Part shown: one piece after another, positions 37,963 through 45,686 of the stretch
How positions within the stretch are numbered: position 1 is the first letter of the stretch
How the letters are laid out: each line of letters begins with the position of its first letter
From: Deltaproteobacteria bacterium
GTDB taxonomy: Bacteria; Myxococcota_A; Polyangia; JAAYKL01
Length of the DNA stretch: 61,911 bases
Direction: 5' to 3'
Assembly: GCA_030595125.1 (NCBI GenBank)
Contig: JAUVDV010000026.1
Coordinates: 1 to 61,911, forward strand
Program-made: the position numbers and the translations under genes
The notes under the pieces: model-generated
What the model was told of the DNA's origin: nothing
The model's input: the letters and a program-made list of their open reading frames with translations, nothing else
Database searches by the model: none

Positions 37963-38583
37963 CTACCGTTTCCTGTCGTTTTGGGCGGCGTTTATCCTCT
38001 TCCTCAGCCGGCTGAGCGGCTCTCCTCCCAGACGCCCGGAGACAGAGAACCATTTCTGGGCGGCCTTTATCTCGACTCTGGTTCTCGCCATGAGCGCATC
38101 GAGCACATCAACCACGAAGTCACCCAACTTCATCAGATGCTGAATGTGCTCCAGTCGATGTGCCACGTCGCCTCCATCGGAGACCTCCCCCAGGCTCAAT
38201 AACACTGTCTCAGCGTCTCGGATTTTCCCCAGGGTGTCCAGCACCCTTTCACGCTCGCGTTCTCTAAAAATCCGGGTGAGGAGCAACCACATCTCTTTTT
38301 GCGCGCGATAATAGAACTTCTTCTCGCCGGAAACCGTTTCCCGCTGCACTAACCCCAACTCGACGAGCTCGCGAAGACCCGTGTTGAGCGCTCCCGCAGA
38401 GATCTCGAGCTGCTCCCGAAGCGCGTCGGCGTCTATCGGATGCTTCGACAGGTACAGTATCGCCCATATTCTCCCGAGCGCCGGCCGCATACCAAAGCGC
38501 CTGAAAACCTCACTCGCACCTTGCGCTACAAGGTCGGTGGCTCTGTCGATGGCCGGCCCCAGATCGTTATCGATTTTCTTCAC
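37963..38583 (-). CDS. GbsR/MarR-type transcriptional regulator
   Basis: The 206-residue protein (GTG start) has a winged helix-turn-helix: GRIWAILYLSKHPIDADALR and SAGALNTGLRELVELGLVQR, followed by a wing with KKFYYRAQKEMW. It matches the GbsR branch of the MarR family, which often controls osmoprotectant or efflux genes. The C-terminal helices probably dimerise. It precedes the giant TPR gene, transcribed in the same direction with a 135-base gap; its targets are unknown. Confidence 0.75.
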   Translation of the reverse strand: MKKIDNDLGPAIDRATDLVAQGASEVFRRFGMRPALGRIWAILYLSKHPIDADALREQLEISAGALNTGLRELVELGLVQRETVSGEKKFYYRAQKEMWLLLTRIFRERERERVLDTLGKIRDAETVLLSLGEVSDGGDVAHRLEHIQHLMKLGDFVVDVLDALMARTRVEIKAAQKWFSVSGRLGGEPLSRLRKRINAAQNDRKR

Positions 38584-38674
38584 GTAAGCATTTTCAGTGA
38601 TATTGGGAAGTTGTCAATGAGCGCCTTGATGACGCCGAAAATTAATAAAACAACTATCACTTGTCGGATCGCCC

Positions 38675-38703
38675 TTGTCCTCGAAGAAAAAAAAGTCCAT
38701 AAT
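38675..38703 (+). promoter_or_regulatory. Sigma-70-type promoter of the putative 6S RNA
   Basis: TTGTCC (38675-38680), 17 bases, CATAAT (38698-38703). The expected start is 38710-38711, exactly where the closing stem of the RNA begins. Confidence 0.6.
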
Positions 38704-38710
38704 AAATGTT

Positions 38711-38893
38711 GCCCTCTGGGGTACTCGTTGCGCGGCGATTTTTTGTAATCCCGCTGTACCAAAACCCCGGGGACCGTCCCTTGCCGTGGTGTGCAAGCCG
38801 GTCATAACGAATCGGAAGCCTGAAGCGGTAATATGGACCCCACCTGCTGAGGACGCGGGGTTTTGACGCCAACGCTACGACACTGCGGAGGGC
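38711..38893 (+). ncRNA. ssrS: Probable 6S RNA (SsrS)
   Basis: The 183-nt segment has the size of 6S RNA. Its ends pair (GCCCTC 38711-38716 with GAGGGC 38888-38893), followed by eight T residues, so the closing stem doubles as terminator. Inside it, AAAACCCCG (38760-38768) pairs with CGGGGTTTT (38857-38865), framing a large internal loop with CAACGCTACGACACTGCGG on the 3' side. The apical part GAAGCCTGAAGCGGTAATA...GACCCCACC resembles 6S RNAs from deltaproteobacteria as I remember them. 6S RNA mimics open promoter DNA and binds sigma-70 RNA polymerase. The identification rests on length, architecture, own promoter and terminator; a covariance model was not run. Confidence 0.65.
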
Positions 38894-38958
38894 TTTTTTT
38901 TATCCGCTCACAACCTTAATTGACACTTGATACTCCGTAACACAAACTCATTTCCCTG

Positions 38959-39456
38959 ATGACCGACAAGAATATCAGAGTGTCAGGCTCGGAAGTCCCT
39001 CCACCTCCTGACTTGCGTCAGTCGATTTGCCACACACTGATGGCCTCGGGCTTCGTGCTGCTCGTCATTCAGAATCCCTTCTCCGTGGGCAACCTGGAGG
39101 GCACGTTCCACACGTGGATCATGCTGGCCCTGCTGTTCGTCGTGATGGCGAGCTGGTACTTTTTCTCGCGCCGACTTCGAACATGGAAAAAGGTTCCGTC
39201 GTCAGTCCGCGCCCGGGCGACGCGGCGCCCCCGTGATCTCAAACAACGAGCGGTCAGCCATCTCCTCATGTCACTTCTGGCGCTTACGCTGACCGCGCTG
39301 GGTTATCTTGCAAGTCTTGCTGTTCCGCCATCGCAGAATGAAACGATAGTAAACTATATTGTTTTGGGAACGAGCGGTGTGGTGGGTGTTTTGTCCGTGG
39401 CGACATTTACCCGGACCATTCGCGATCTCCTGTCCACGCGACACATGACCGGTTAA
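38959..39456 (+). CDS. Small integral membrane protein
   Basis: The 165-residue product has four hydrophobic segments in two pairs (LMASGFVLLVIQNPF, WIMLALLFVVMASWYFF, LLMSLLALTLTALGYLASLA, YIVLGTSGVVGVLSVATF) separated by a basic cytoplasmic loop (RRLRTWKKVPSSVRARATRR). No family is recognised. It begins 65 bases after the 6S-like RNA terminator. Confidence 0.6.
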   Translation: MTDKNIRVSGSEVPPPPDLRQSICHTLMASGFVLLVIQNPFSVGNLEGTFHTWIMLALLFVVMASWYFFSRRLRTWKKVPSSVRARATRRPRDLKQRAVSHLLMSLLALTLTALGYLASLAVPPSQNETIVNYIVLGTSGVVGVLSVATFTRTIRDLLSTRHMTG

Positions 39457-39511
39457 AGCCGGCCGCCATCATCTTCCCCTTCCCCTATCTCAGGGGAAGG
39501 CCGGGATGGGG

Positions 39512-41317
39512 TTAGAAGAACAAACTCCCGAGCAGTCCGATGTTGCCCCGGTTCTCGCCGACCGTGTCGCAACCGCAGGAGCCGTCGCCCGGGCTGAACT
39601 GCTGGCTCGTGTCCCCATCCGAATCGCTGTCTGAATCAGAATCGGCGTCGGTGTCGGCATCCGTGTCAGTATCCGAATCTGTATCGCTGTCGGTGTCCGC
39701 GTCAGCATCACAGTCGGCGCTTGAGATCAGGCAGTCTCCCGTGCAGGTCAGATCACCGCTGGTAAACCCGAAATCGACACAAGTGAGATCCGCGAAATCG
39801 GTTCCGTCGCACTGCTCGCCGAATTCGTAATCGATGGCGCCGTTCCCGCAGGGTGACGAGGAACATCCGCTTACGTCAAACCTGCAGGACGGGCTGGAAC
39901 AGGCCAGCGTTCCGGACCCCAAGCCCAGGGAGGAACAGCTCTGGCCGTTGAGGTTGGAGCCGTCGCATTCCTCGAACAGGAAATCATCCACGACGCCGTT
40001 CCCGCAGGCGGAAGCGATTTGCATGGTAGTGCAGTGAATCGCACCTCCCTGGCTCACGATGTCCGATGAATCAACACCGATAACCGCGTAGTCGGGGCCC
40101 AGAATCGATTGATACACATCGATGGCGTCCTGATCCTCCGTCGAATACCCGTACGTCGGCACGAGCACCACGTTGTTGAGCATCACCGAGTTGGTGTAGG
40201 TCCGATACGTCCAGTCGCTTCCCAGGGAGGGAATCACTATCCGGTGAATTGTAAACGGGTTGCCGCTCATGTTGGTGGACGCCAGGAGAATGGCCACATT
40301 ACTCTCCACCACCGCGTCAGCGGTACTGTCGTTTGAACTGGAATTTGGAAAATCGATGACAAGAATATCCGTGGGTGAAAGGAGTTTTGCGCACATGTCC
40401 ACATGGCCGGTCCCGTTGTTGGGCATTGTCGACAGCCAGATGACCTGCTCGCAGCCCAGATAGTCAGCCAGGATATCCTCTACCTCCGAAAACGTGTCCG
40501 CGTCCGAGTTTCCGGAATTATCGCTGGGGATATCGTCCGAAAGGATGCAGGTACCGTCTCCGTCGGTCTGGTAGTTGCCACCCTCCATGTACAAACGTAC
40601 TGCGTCTGCGGGTGTATGATCGAAACCCTCGGTCCCGTACCTGTTGATACCGAGCAATCCCGCCAGCCAGCCGGGAATCGCGTCGTCATTGGGCCGGCTG
40701 TCATAGTAATGCAGATCCGTGAACGCCAGATGTCCGGGCTGTCCGCCCTCGTACACGCTGATGGGACCGAAGTCGCGGGCCCACTTGGCGTCCAGATTGA
40801 TGTTGTTCTGTGACCCTGGTGGTGGAATGTGCATTCTTTCCGGCAATACTCCCCATGATTGAAAGAAGCTCTCGACCTTGTCGCCGTTCAGGGGGTCGAA
40901 TGTGTTGTCGTTGTTTCTCGTGAGCACGATAACAGGCGCTCCTATCGGACTGCTTCCCCAGAGCGCCATGTCCAGCAACATGTCCACCGAGGTCGAGTTC
41001 CAGTCACCCCATTCGGCCCCGGAGAGATCGTGCCACTCGTACGAGACAAGGAACGCGGATACCGGCTCGAACTCCGCAACCGCCCTGTACCCGGCCGGGG
41101 GAGGTGGCGGCAGGGGTCCACCCGGCGACAGGGGAACCGACGGCGACCTGGGGAACAACCGCTTCTCATTTGCTGTCTGCCACGCGGGCAGGGCTCCGGA
41201 AGGAATAGCGGCCTCCTTTTGTGCCATCACTCGCTCATCCACGTGCTGCGCCGAGGCATTTTGACAGATGGCCATGACCCCCATGGCAAACATCAACGCT
41301 ATGACCATTTTTCTCAT
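39512..41317 (-). CDS. Secreted agmatine/peptidylarginine deiminase-like protein with acidic tail
   Basis: The ATG at 41317 follows GGGAGAGAC and starts a Sec signal (MGVMAICQNASAQ). The central domain (about 75-420) has the features of the Porphyromonas-type deiminase family: the MEGGNYQTDGDG motif, GTGHVDMCAKLLSP with the catalytic His and Asp, and a late Cys in GGAIHCTTMQI. Two Myxococcus-type Cys-rich repeats follow (CGNGVVDDFLFEECDG and CGNGAIDYEFGEQCDG), then an Asp-Thr/Asp-Ser tract encoded by a microsatellite. It ends GSCGCDTVGENRGNIGLLGS, perhaps a degenerate C-terminal anchor. Likely an exported guanidino-group hydrolase acting on peptidyl-arginine or agmatine. Confidence 0.8.
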   Translation of the reverse strand: MRKMVIALMFAMGVMAICQNASAQHVDERVMAQKEAAIPSGALPAWQTANEKRLFPRSPSVPLSPGGPLPPPPPAGYRAVAEFEPVSAFLVSYEWHDLSGAEWGDWNSTSVDMLLDMALWGSSPIGAPVIVLTRNNDNTFDPLNGDKVESFFQSWGVLPERMHIPPPGSQNNINLDAKWARDFGPISVYEGGQPGHLAFTDLHYYDSRPNDDAIPGWLAGLLGINRYGTEGFDHTPADAVRLYMEGGNYQTDGDGTCILSDDIPSDNSGNSDADTFSEVEDILADYLGCEQVIWLSTMPNNGTGHVDMCAKLLSPTDILVIDFPNSSSNDSTADAVVESNVAILLASTNMSGNPFTIHRIVIPSLGSDWTYRTYTNSVMLNNVVLVPTYGYSTEDQDAIDVYQSILGPDYAVIGVDSSDIVSQGGAIHCTTMQIASACGNGVVDDFLFEECDGSNLNGQSCSSLGLGSGTLACSSPSCRFDVSGCSSSPCGNGAIDYEFGEQCDGTDFADLTCVDFGFTSGDLTCTGDCLISSADCDADADTDSDTDSDTDTDADTDADSDSDSDSDGDTSQQFSPGDGSCGCDTVGENRGNIGLLGSLFF

Positions 41318-41446
41318 GTCTCTCCCAATAAAGCTGCACGCCGTCCCACGTCGCGGAATACTCAGAAGCATAACACAATCGACAATCCGAACGAGTACGG
41401 GCATACTTTTTGAAACAAGCACGGAGTCTAACAACGGAGACAGGAC

Positions 41447-42607
41447 ATGAGCGATAAACTGACCGGACAGGAATTGGTCGATCTGGTAAGACGCGTTTTT
41501 GACATACGCTCGAACGACAGGAATTTGGTTGTAATTGTGGATATGCCGGACGATATCGTGCCGGACAACCCGCCCTGGAAGGCCCGCAGGGAAATGGCCG
41601 CGCAGTGGGTCTCGCTCCTAGCGCCAAGGGCTTCCGAATTGGGCCTCAACGATGTTCGGCTCTTTCTCTACCAAAATCCTCACGCAAACAACGCCAACCT
41701 CCCCGCCACCGGTTCTTTCCATGCTCCAACACCGGATGCACTCCCCGCAACGGCAAAGGAGATCCCCGGCGCGGCGGTCCCCTTCGACCAGATTTTTGAA
41801 TCTTTTCGACTCATCATGGCGCCCACGGAGTTCTCCGCCACCGCGCCGTTGAAAATGGCGGCGAAAGATTATCTGTTTCGGGCGGCCACCATGCCGGGCT
41901 TCTGTGCCGAGATGATCCCGGCATTGAGGCTCGACTACGGCGTGATCGGCAAGAGAGTCAATCGCTTAACTGAAATGCTCGACAACGCGCAGCGCTGTGA
42001 CATCACCTTCGACGCGGCGGGAAAAAATCATGAACTCGTGCTCGACCTGCGACACCGCAAGGGGCATTCCTCCGGGGGCCTCTTGCGAGATGAGGGCACC
42101 GCAGGCAACCTGCCGTCGGGCGAATCGTACATTGTTCCCTACGAAGGCGAGATCGATGGAGATCCAACCGGGAGCGCTGGAGAGATCCCGGTCCAGTTCG
42201 GCGACGAGATCGTCGTCTATCGTGTGGAAAACAATGTGGCGGTGCAGGTGCTGTCCGACAACGTCGCATCCAGGGAGGAGGCGAAAAGACTCGAGGCAGA
42301 ACCCGCATACGGAAACATGGCCGAGCTGGGGCTTGGTGTTCTGGGAGACTTCGGATTGACCCCCACCGGAGAACTCCTTCTGGACGAAAAGCTGGGCCTC
42401 CATATCGCGTTCGGCAGATCCGAGCATTTTGGAGGGCAGGTTGGACCGGACAACTTCTCCGGCCCGGACAAGGTGGTTCACATCGATCGCGTCTACACAG
42501 CGGAGCTTGCGCCGGACGTGAAGATCGCCCTGGCGAAGCTCACAATGAAGGATGGAAGTGTGGTCACGTTGATGGAGAACGGGGCATACGTTGTTGCGAT
42601 GGACTGA
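41447..42607 (+). CDS. M29-like aminopeptidase family protein
   Basis: The 386-residue protein has the C-terminal architecture of thermophilic metalloproteases (AmpS/aminopeptidase T): NLPSGESYIVPYEGE, MAELGLGVLGDFGL, LLLDEKLGLHIAFGRSEHFGG and HIDRVYTAEL. These carry the Glu/His metal ligands of the family, though the match is distant. No signal peptide is present, so it is cytoplasmic and would trim peptides. It is divergent from the deiminase gene with a 129-base gap. Confidence 0.68.
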   Translation: MSDKLTGQELVDLVRRVFDIRSNDRNLVVIVDMPDDIVPDNPPWKARREMAAQWVSLLAPRASELGLNDVRLFLYQNPHANNANLPATGSFHAPTPDALPATAKEIPGAAVPFDQIFESFRLIMAPTEFSATAPLKMAAKDYLFRAATMPGFCAEMIPALRLDYGVIGKRVNRLTEMLDNAQRCDITFDAAGKNHELVLDLRHRKGHSSGGLLRDEGTAGNLPSGESYIVPYEGEIDGDPTGSAGEIPVQFGDEIVVYRVENNVAVQVLSDNVASREEAKRLEAEPAYGNMAELGLGVLGDFGLTPTGELLLDEKLGLHIAFGRSEHFGGQVGPDNFSGPDKVVHIDRVYTAELAPDVKIALAKLTMKDGSVVTLMENGAYVVAMD

Positions 42608-42648
42608 TTGTGGTTCATCCAAATCGAGACGTGCTGACAGACCTGTTC

Positions 42649-43270
42649 ACCGCGCCCTTATGAGGGCGCGGTCAGGATGGCCTGGTTTTCAAAACTGATC
42701 TTTGATTCTTCCGGCCAAGCCCAGAGGGCTTCAATCATCGGGCTCCCAATCAGATACGGTGGTTCGAGCTTCGTGGTGTTTTCGTTGGTTGCGAATATAG
42801 GCCTTCAGCCCATCGTGGTTCTCCGGATCCACGGTCACGGTGTATACGCCGTCCGCCCAGCCGAATGGCATGTCGGGGAACTTCTTGTGCCAGGATCTCG
42901 AGCTGAATCCCTTGAGTTGCCCGTACACGTCCGACAGTGCCATCGTAGGCCTTGCGCGAACGAGCAAGTGAATGTGCTCTCTCCAACCGCCGGCCTCCAG
43001 AATGTACGCATCGAGGTGGTGAGCTTTGACTTCGAGGAAGCCGAAAAGCGCACGTTCTACTTCGAGCGTGGTGATGAAGTGCTCCCTGTTCTTGGTTCGA
43101 AAGACCATATGATACAGGAGGTTCGTGAACGAATGTCGCTGCTTCATGCGGATCGACTATCCGCGAAATGTTTCATGGTCAACTGAAAAGCCCTCCGGGC
43201 TTGGCCGGTAGCACCCCCTGATTTTCTAGAAAAGTAGGTCATCCTGACCGCGCCCTCATAAGGGCGCGGT
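42649..43270. mobile_element. IS200/RAYT-type element with REP termini
   Basis: A REP-like palindrome (CCGCGCCCTTATGAGGGCGCGG) followed by TCAGGATG lies at 42650-42679, and its inverted counterpart at 43240-43270. Inside each is a second hairpin: CGGCCAAGCCCAGAGGGCTT (42709-42728) and AAGCCCTCCGGGCTTGGCCG (43188-43207). Together they bracket one transposase gene. The layout is that of REP-associated tyrosine transposases with BIME-like ends. Related copies lie at 54686-55024 and 56281-56371. Confidence 0.75.
42731..43147 (-). CDS. REP-associated tyrosine transposase (Y1, IS200-like)
   Basis: The 138-residue protein is a Y1 HUH nuclease: the metal-binding HUH motif is HIH in GGWREHIHLLVRARP, and the nucleophilic Tyr is in GLKAYIRNQRKHH near residue 115. 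N-terminal KQRHSFTNLLYHMVFRTKNR is typical. Such enzymes cut single-stranded DNA at hairpins with short flanking tetranucleotides. Length is normal and all catalytic residues are present, so it should be functional. It is the only gene of the element. Confidence 0.85.
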   Translation of the reverse strand: MKQRHSFTNLLYHMVFRTKNREHFITTLEVERALFGFLEVKAHHLDAYILEAGGWREHIHLLVRARPTMALSDVYGQLKGFSSRSWHKKFPDMPFGWADGVYTVTVDPENHDGLKAYIRNQRKHHEARTTVSDWEPDD

Positions 43271-43415
43271 ACGAAGGACGGATCGTCAGTTTCCGGAGTT
43301 ACGGTTCATGTGAACACGGCTGAATCCGGATGAGCCTTGATTGTTTACCCAACGCTCTCTTTTTTTTGATAGAATTGACGTCACATTCGAATGAACTTTT
43401 TACAAGGAGACCACA

Positions 43416-44089
43416 ATGACAAGGATTGCAATCCTGACCGCGTTGCTGAGCTTCGGAATGATCGGTTGCAGCAATTCCAGCAGCAACAATTCGGACGACG
43501 CAGGAACTGACACGGATACCGATTCCGACACGGATACCGATTCCGACACCGATACCGATACCGACACCGACACCGATACGGACACCGATTCCGATGCCGG
43601 ACCGGATAGCGGACCGGACGCCGGGCCGTCGCCCTGTGAGGAAGCGTGCGAGATGCTACAGATAGACTGCGGTTTTCCAATCGCCGACTGCGCGGACTTG
43701 CCGTATGGGATCCTCGACTGCATCAACAACCCCGACGCGGACTGCAACGGAGAGTGCATTCTGGCCTCGACTGTGCGACCATCACCGCTCACTTCTCCGT
43801 CACACCCGATCCGACACTCTCTGCGTGCTTCCAGGCTTGCAATAGCGCCGGCGACGGGGGCACCGCGAGCTGCACGGACTGTGCGTTCACCAACTGCATG
43901 CCAGCCCTCACCGCCTGTTATGCCGATGCCAACTGCCCCGGCTACATACTGTGTTACAACGCGTGCGACACCGGATCCTGCATGGATGCCACGTGCGTAT
44001 CCGCTTGCGGTGCAGTTCCGAACTCCCTCACCCAGGATGTGCTCAATTGCGCCACCGCGAGCTGCCCGGTCACCTGCGCCGATTGCTGA
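43416..44089 (+). pseudogene. Cys-rich lipoprotein with Asp-Thr linker, frameshifted
   Basis: The first frame gives a lipoprotein signal (LLSFGMIGCSNSSS), an Asp-Thr linker and a Cys-rich start (CEEACEMLQIDCGFPIADC, INNPDADCNGECI). Near 43768 the Cys-rich reading moves to the frame one base back, which continues DCATITAHFSVTPDPTLSAC, CYADANCPGYILCYN and ends CPVTCADC at 44089. The span is 674 bases, one short of a full frame, so a single-base deletion between about 43760 and 43772 is implied (GECIL joined to DCATIT). This may be a sequencing error or a real mutation. The intact protein would be an exported disulphide-rich lipoprotein of about 224 residues. Confidence 0.7.
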
Positions 44090-44204
44090 AATCTTTTTAT
44101 CCATTTCCTGATGCTGTACACACTGTAAAATTAATGTACACTATTATACAGGACCATGATCCACGAACACGGTTTCTGGGCGCCTATTAAAGAAGGAAAA
44201 CATC

Positions 44205-44921
44205 ATGAAAAACAAAGTAGTACTGGGAATCCTCGCGTGCATCTGTACGATCGCCGTCTTGTCCGCCCAGACGGCGTGTAATAACGACTCGAAAAATTCT
44301 TCCAGTTCCGATAGCGATTCGGACTCCGATTCCGATTCCGATTCCGATTCCGATTCGGACTCCGATTCCGACACAGACTCCGACACAGACTCCGACGGAG
44401 ATGCCTGCGCCGATTACCGGACGGTGTATCCGCCTGCTCCGTACGGCCTGACCGTGGGCTCGGTTCTGGCGGACGTCCCGGGGATGGTGGACGGTCAGGG
44501 CAACTCTCACGACTTTTTCGAGATCTTCCAGGACACCTCCAAAGTGGTCCTGATGATCGCCAACGCGTTTGACACGTGACCATCCTGCGCATCAGAAGCG
44601 GGGCTTCTGGAAGGTTTGATGGCATCCAATCCCGGCCTGGCCATAGCCAACATCTTGTGCAAGGTGGACGGACCTGGAGACGCGGCAGAGGCCGCAGCCT
44701 GGGAAACGTCTTACAACTTGACCAACGTGATGGTCTGGGGCGATACCGCAGACTACATGTACAGTAACTTCGGACAGGCCCTCGGCGGAACCTATCCGTT
44801 CACCATGGTCGTCGATATAGACACCATGGAGCTGGTCTATCTCCAGACCGGCGGCTCCGCCGGAGCGATGTCGTCAATACAGGCGATCCTCAACGCGGAC
44901 CACCCCTGCGCCACCTATTGA
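44205..44921 (+). CDS. Redoxin lipoprotein, selenoprotein candidate (in-frame TGA, UxxC)
   Basis: The frame has a lipoprotein-like signal (TIAVLSAQTACNND), an Asp-Ser linker and the start of a thioredoxin/AhpC-type domain (APYGLTVGSVLADVPG, SKVVLMIANAFDT). It then meets a TGA at 44577-44579 (codon 125) and continues without shift: PSCASEAGLLEGLMASNPG, ending with the cis-Pro-strand segment GTYPFTMVVDIDTMELVY. The TGA stands where redoxins have the first Cys of CxxC, giving UPSC. A hairpin begins 13 bases after the TGA. With read-through the protein has 238 residues. No other interruption exists and the downstream part has no start of its own with a good ribosome site. Selenocysteine insertion is the best explanation; a nonsense mutation in a Cys codon (TGT/TGC to TGA) is the alternative. 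Confidence 0.8.
44593..44609 (+). promoter_or_regulatory. Putative bacterial SECIS hairpin after the redoxin TGA
   Basis: CAGAAGC (44593-44599) pairs with GCTTCTG (44603-44609), loop GGG. The stem begins 13 nt and the loop 20 nt after the TGA, within the range reported for bSECIS elements, whose loop typically contains G residues. Confidence 0.65.
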
Positions 44922-44942
44922 TTCCGATCATGGAGTGAGCTG

Positions 44943-45674
44943 CTACCGACTCCCGGGAGCTTTTTTGTAGATGTCAGCGGGGAGGCCGAACTTCTCCTTG
45001 AAATAGTGGAGCTGGAACTTGGGCGCGATGGGGCGACCGTTCTCGTCCTTCTCCATTGGCAGTTCCCGGTCCCACTTGAGGACCTTGCGCATGCCGTCCT
45101 CTTCTACGAATCCAATGCAATCGGTTGGACACACCCAGGCGCATGCACCGCAGGCGATACAGCTCTGAGGCGCTTCCAGGTAGGGACCGCCCACGCCCCG
45201 GTTGTATCCGCGGCCGTTGAAGGCGAGTGCGTTGACCTCCACGATCTCCGTGCAAACCCTGACACAGAGCCCGCACATGATGCAGTCGTGACGCTCTTGC
45301 GCCATCTCGGTATCGGACCGCTCGAAACGAGAAACATTTACACCGTACTGCGCCGCGAGTTTCTTGACCGGCTCCGCGTCGGGGGCCTCCGCGAGGATGA
45401 GTTCGAGCACCATGGCCCGGTGTTTGTGGATGGCCTCCGAGTCGGTGACCACCTCTATCCCGTCGAGCACCTCATAGTTGCAGCTGGTGGTCAGCTTCTT
45501 GCGACCGCCCTTGACTATCTCCACCAGGCACACTCGGCACGCACCGTAAGGGGTCACCGCCTGATGGTGACAAAGAGACGGTATCTCGAAGCCGTAACGG
45601 CGCGCTACTTCGATGACGCTCTCGCCCTTCTGCGCCTCGACCTTCACACCGTTGATGGTGAATTGTACTGTCAT
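44943..45674 (-). CDS. 2Fe-2S/4Fe-4S electron-transfer subunit (HoxU / NuoG-N-terminal type)
   Basis: The start at 45674 is preceded by GGAGGG. The 243-residue protein has a plant-type 2Fe-2S domain (SLCHHQAVTPYGACRVCLVEI), the NuoG-like His-Cys3 region reduced to HDCIMCGLCVRVC, and a second 4Fe-4S cluster (CIACGACAWVCPTDC). It lacks the molybdopterin half of NuoG and is the size of HoxU/HndD-like small subunits. It probably wires the NuoEF-type flavoprotein to a ferredoxin or to the PFOR. Last gene of the por/nuo operon, 13 bases after the NuoF stop. Confidence 0.85.
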   Translation of the reverse strand: MTVQFTINGVKVEAQKGESVIEVARRYGFEIPSLCHHQAVTPYGACRVCLVEIVKGGRKKLTTSCNYEVLDGIEVVTDSEAIHKHRAMVLELILAEAPDAEPVKKLAAQYGVNVSRFERSDTEMAQERHDCIMCGLCVRVCTEIVEVNALAFNGRGYNRGVGGPYLEAPQSCIACGACAWVCPTDCIGFVEEDGMRKVLKWDRELPMEKDENGRPIAPKFQLHYFKEKFGLPADIYKKAPGSR

Positions 45675-45686
45675 GCCACCCTCCAC

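Noticed and set aside
38711-38893. Signal recognition particle RNA or tmRNA
   Set aside because: The SRP core GGTCAGGTCCGGAAGG and the tmRNA tRNA-like ends are not found; size and closing stem fit 6S RNA better.
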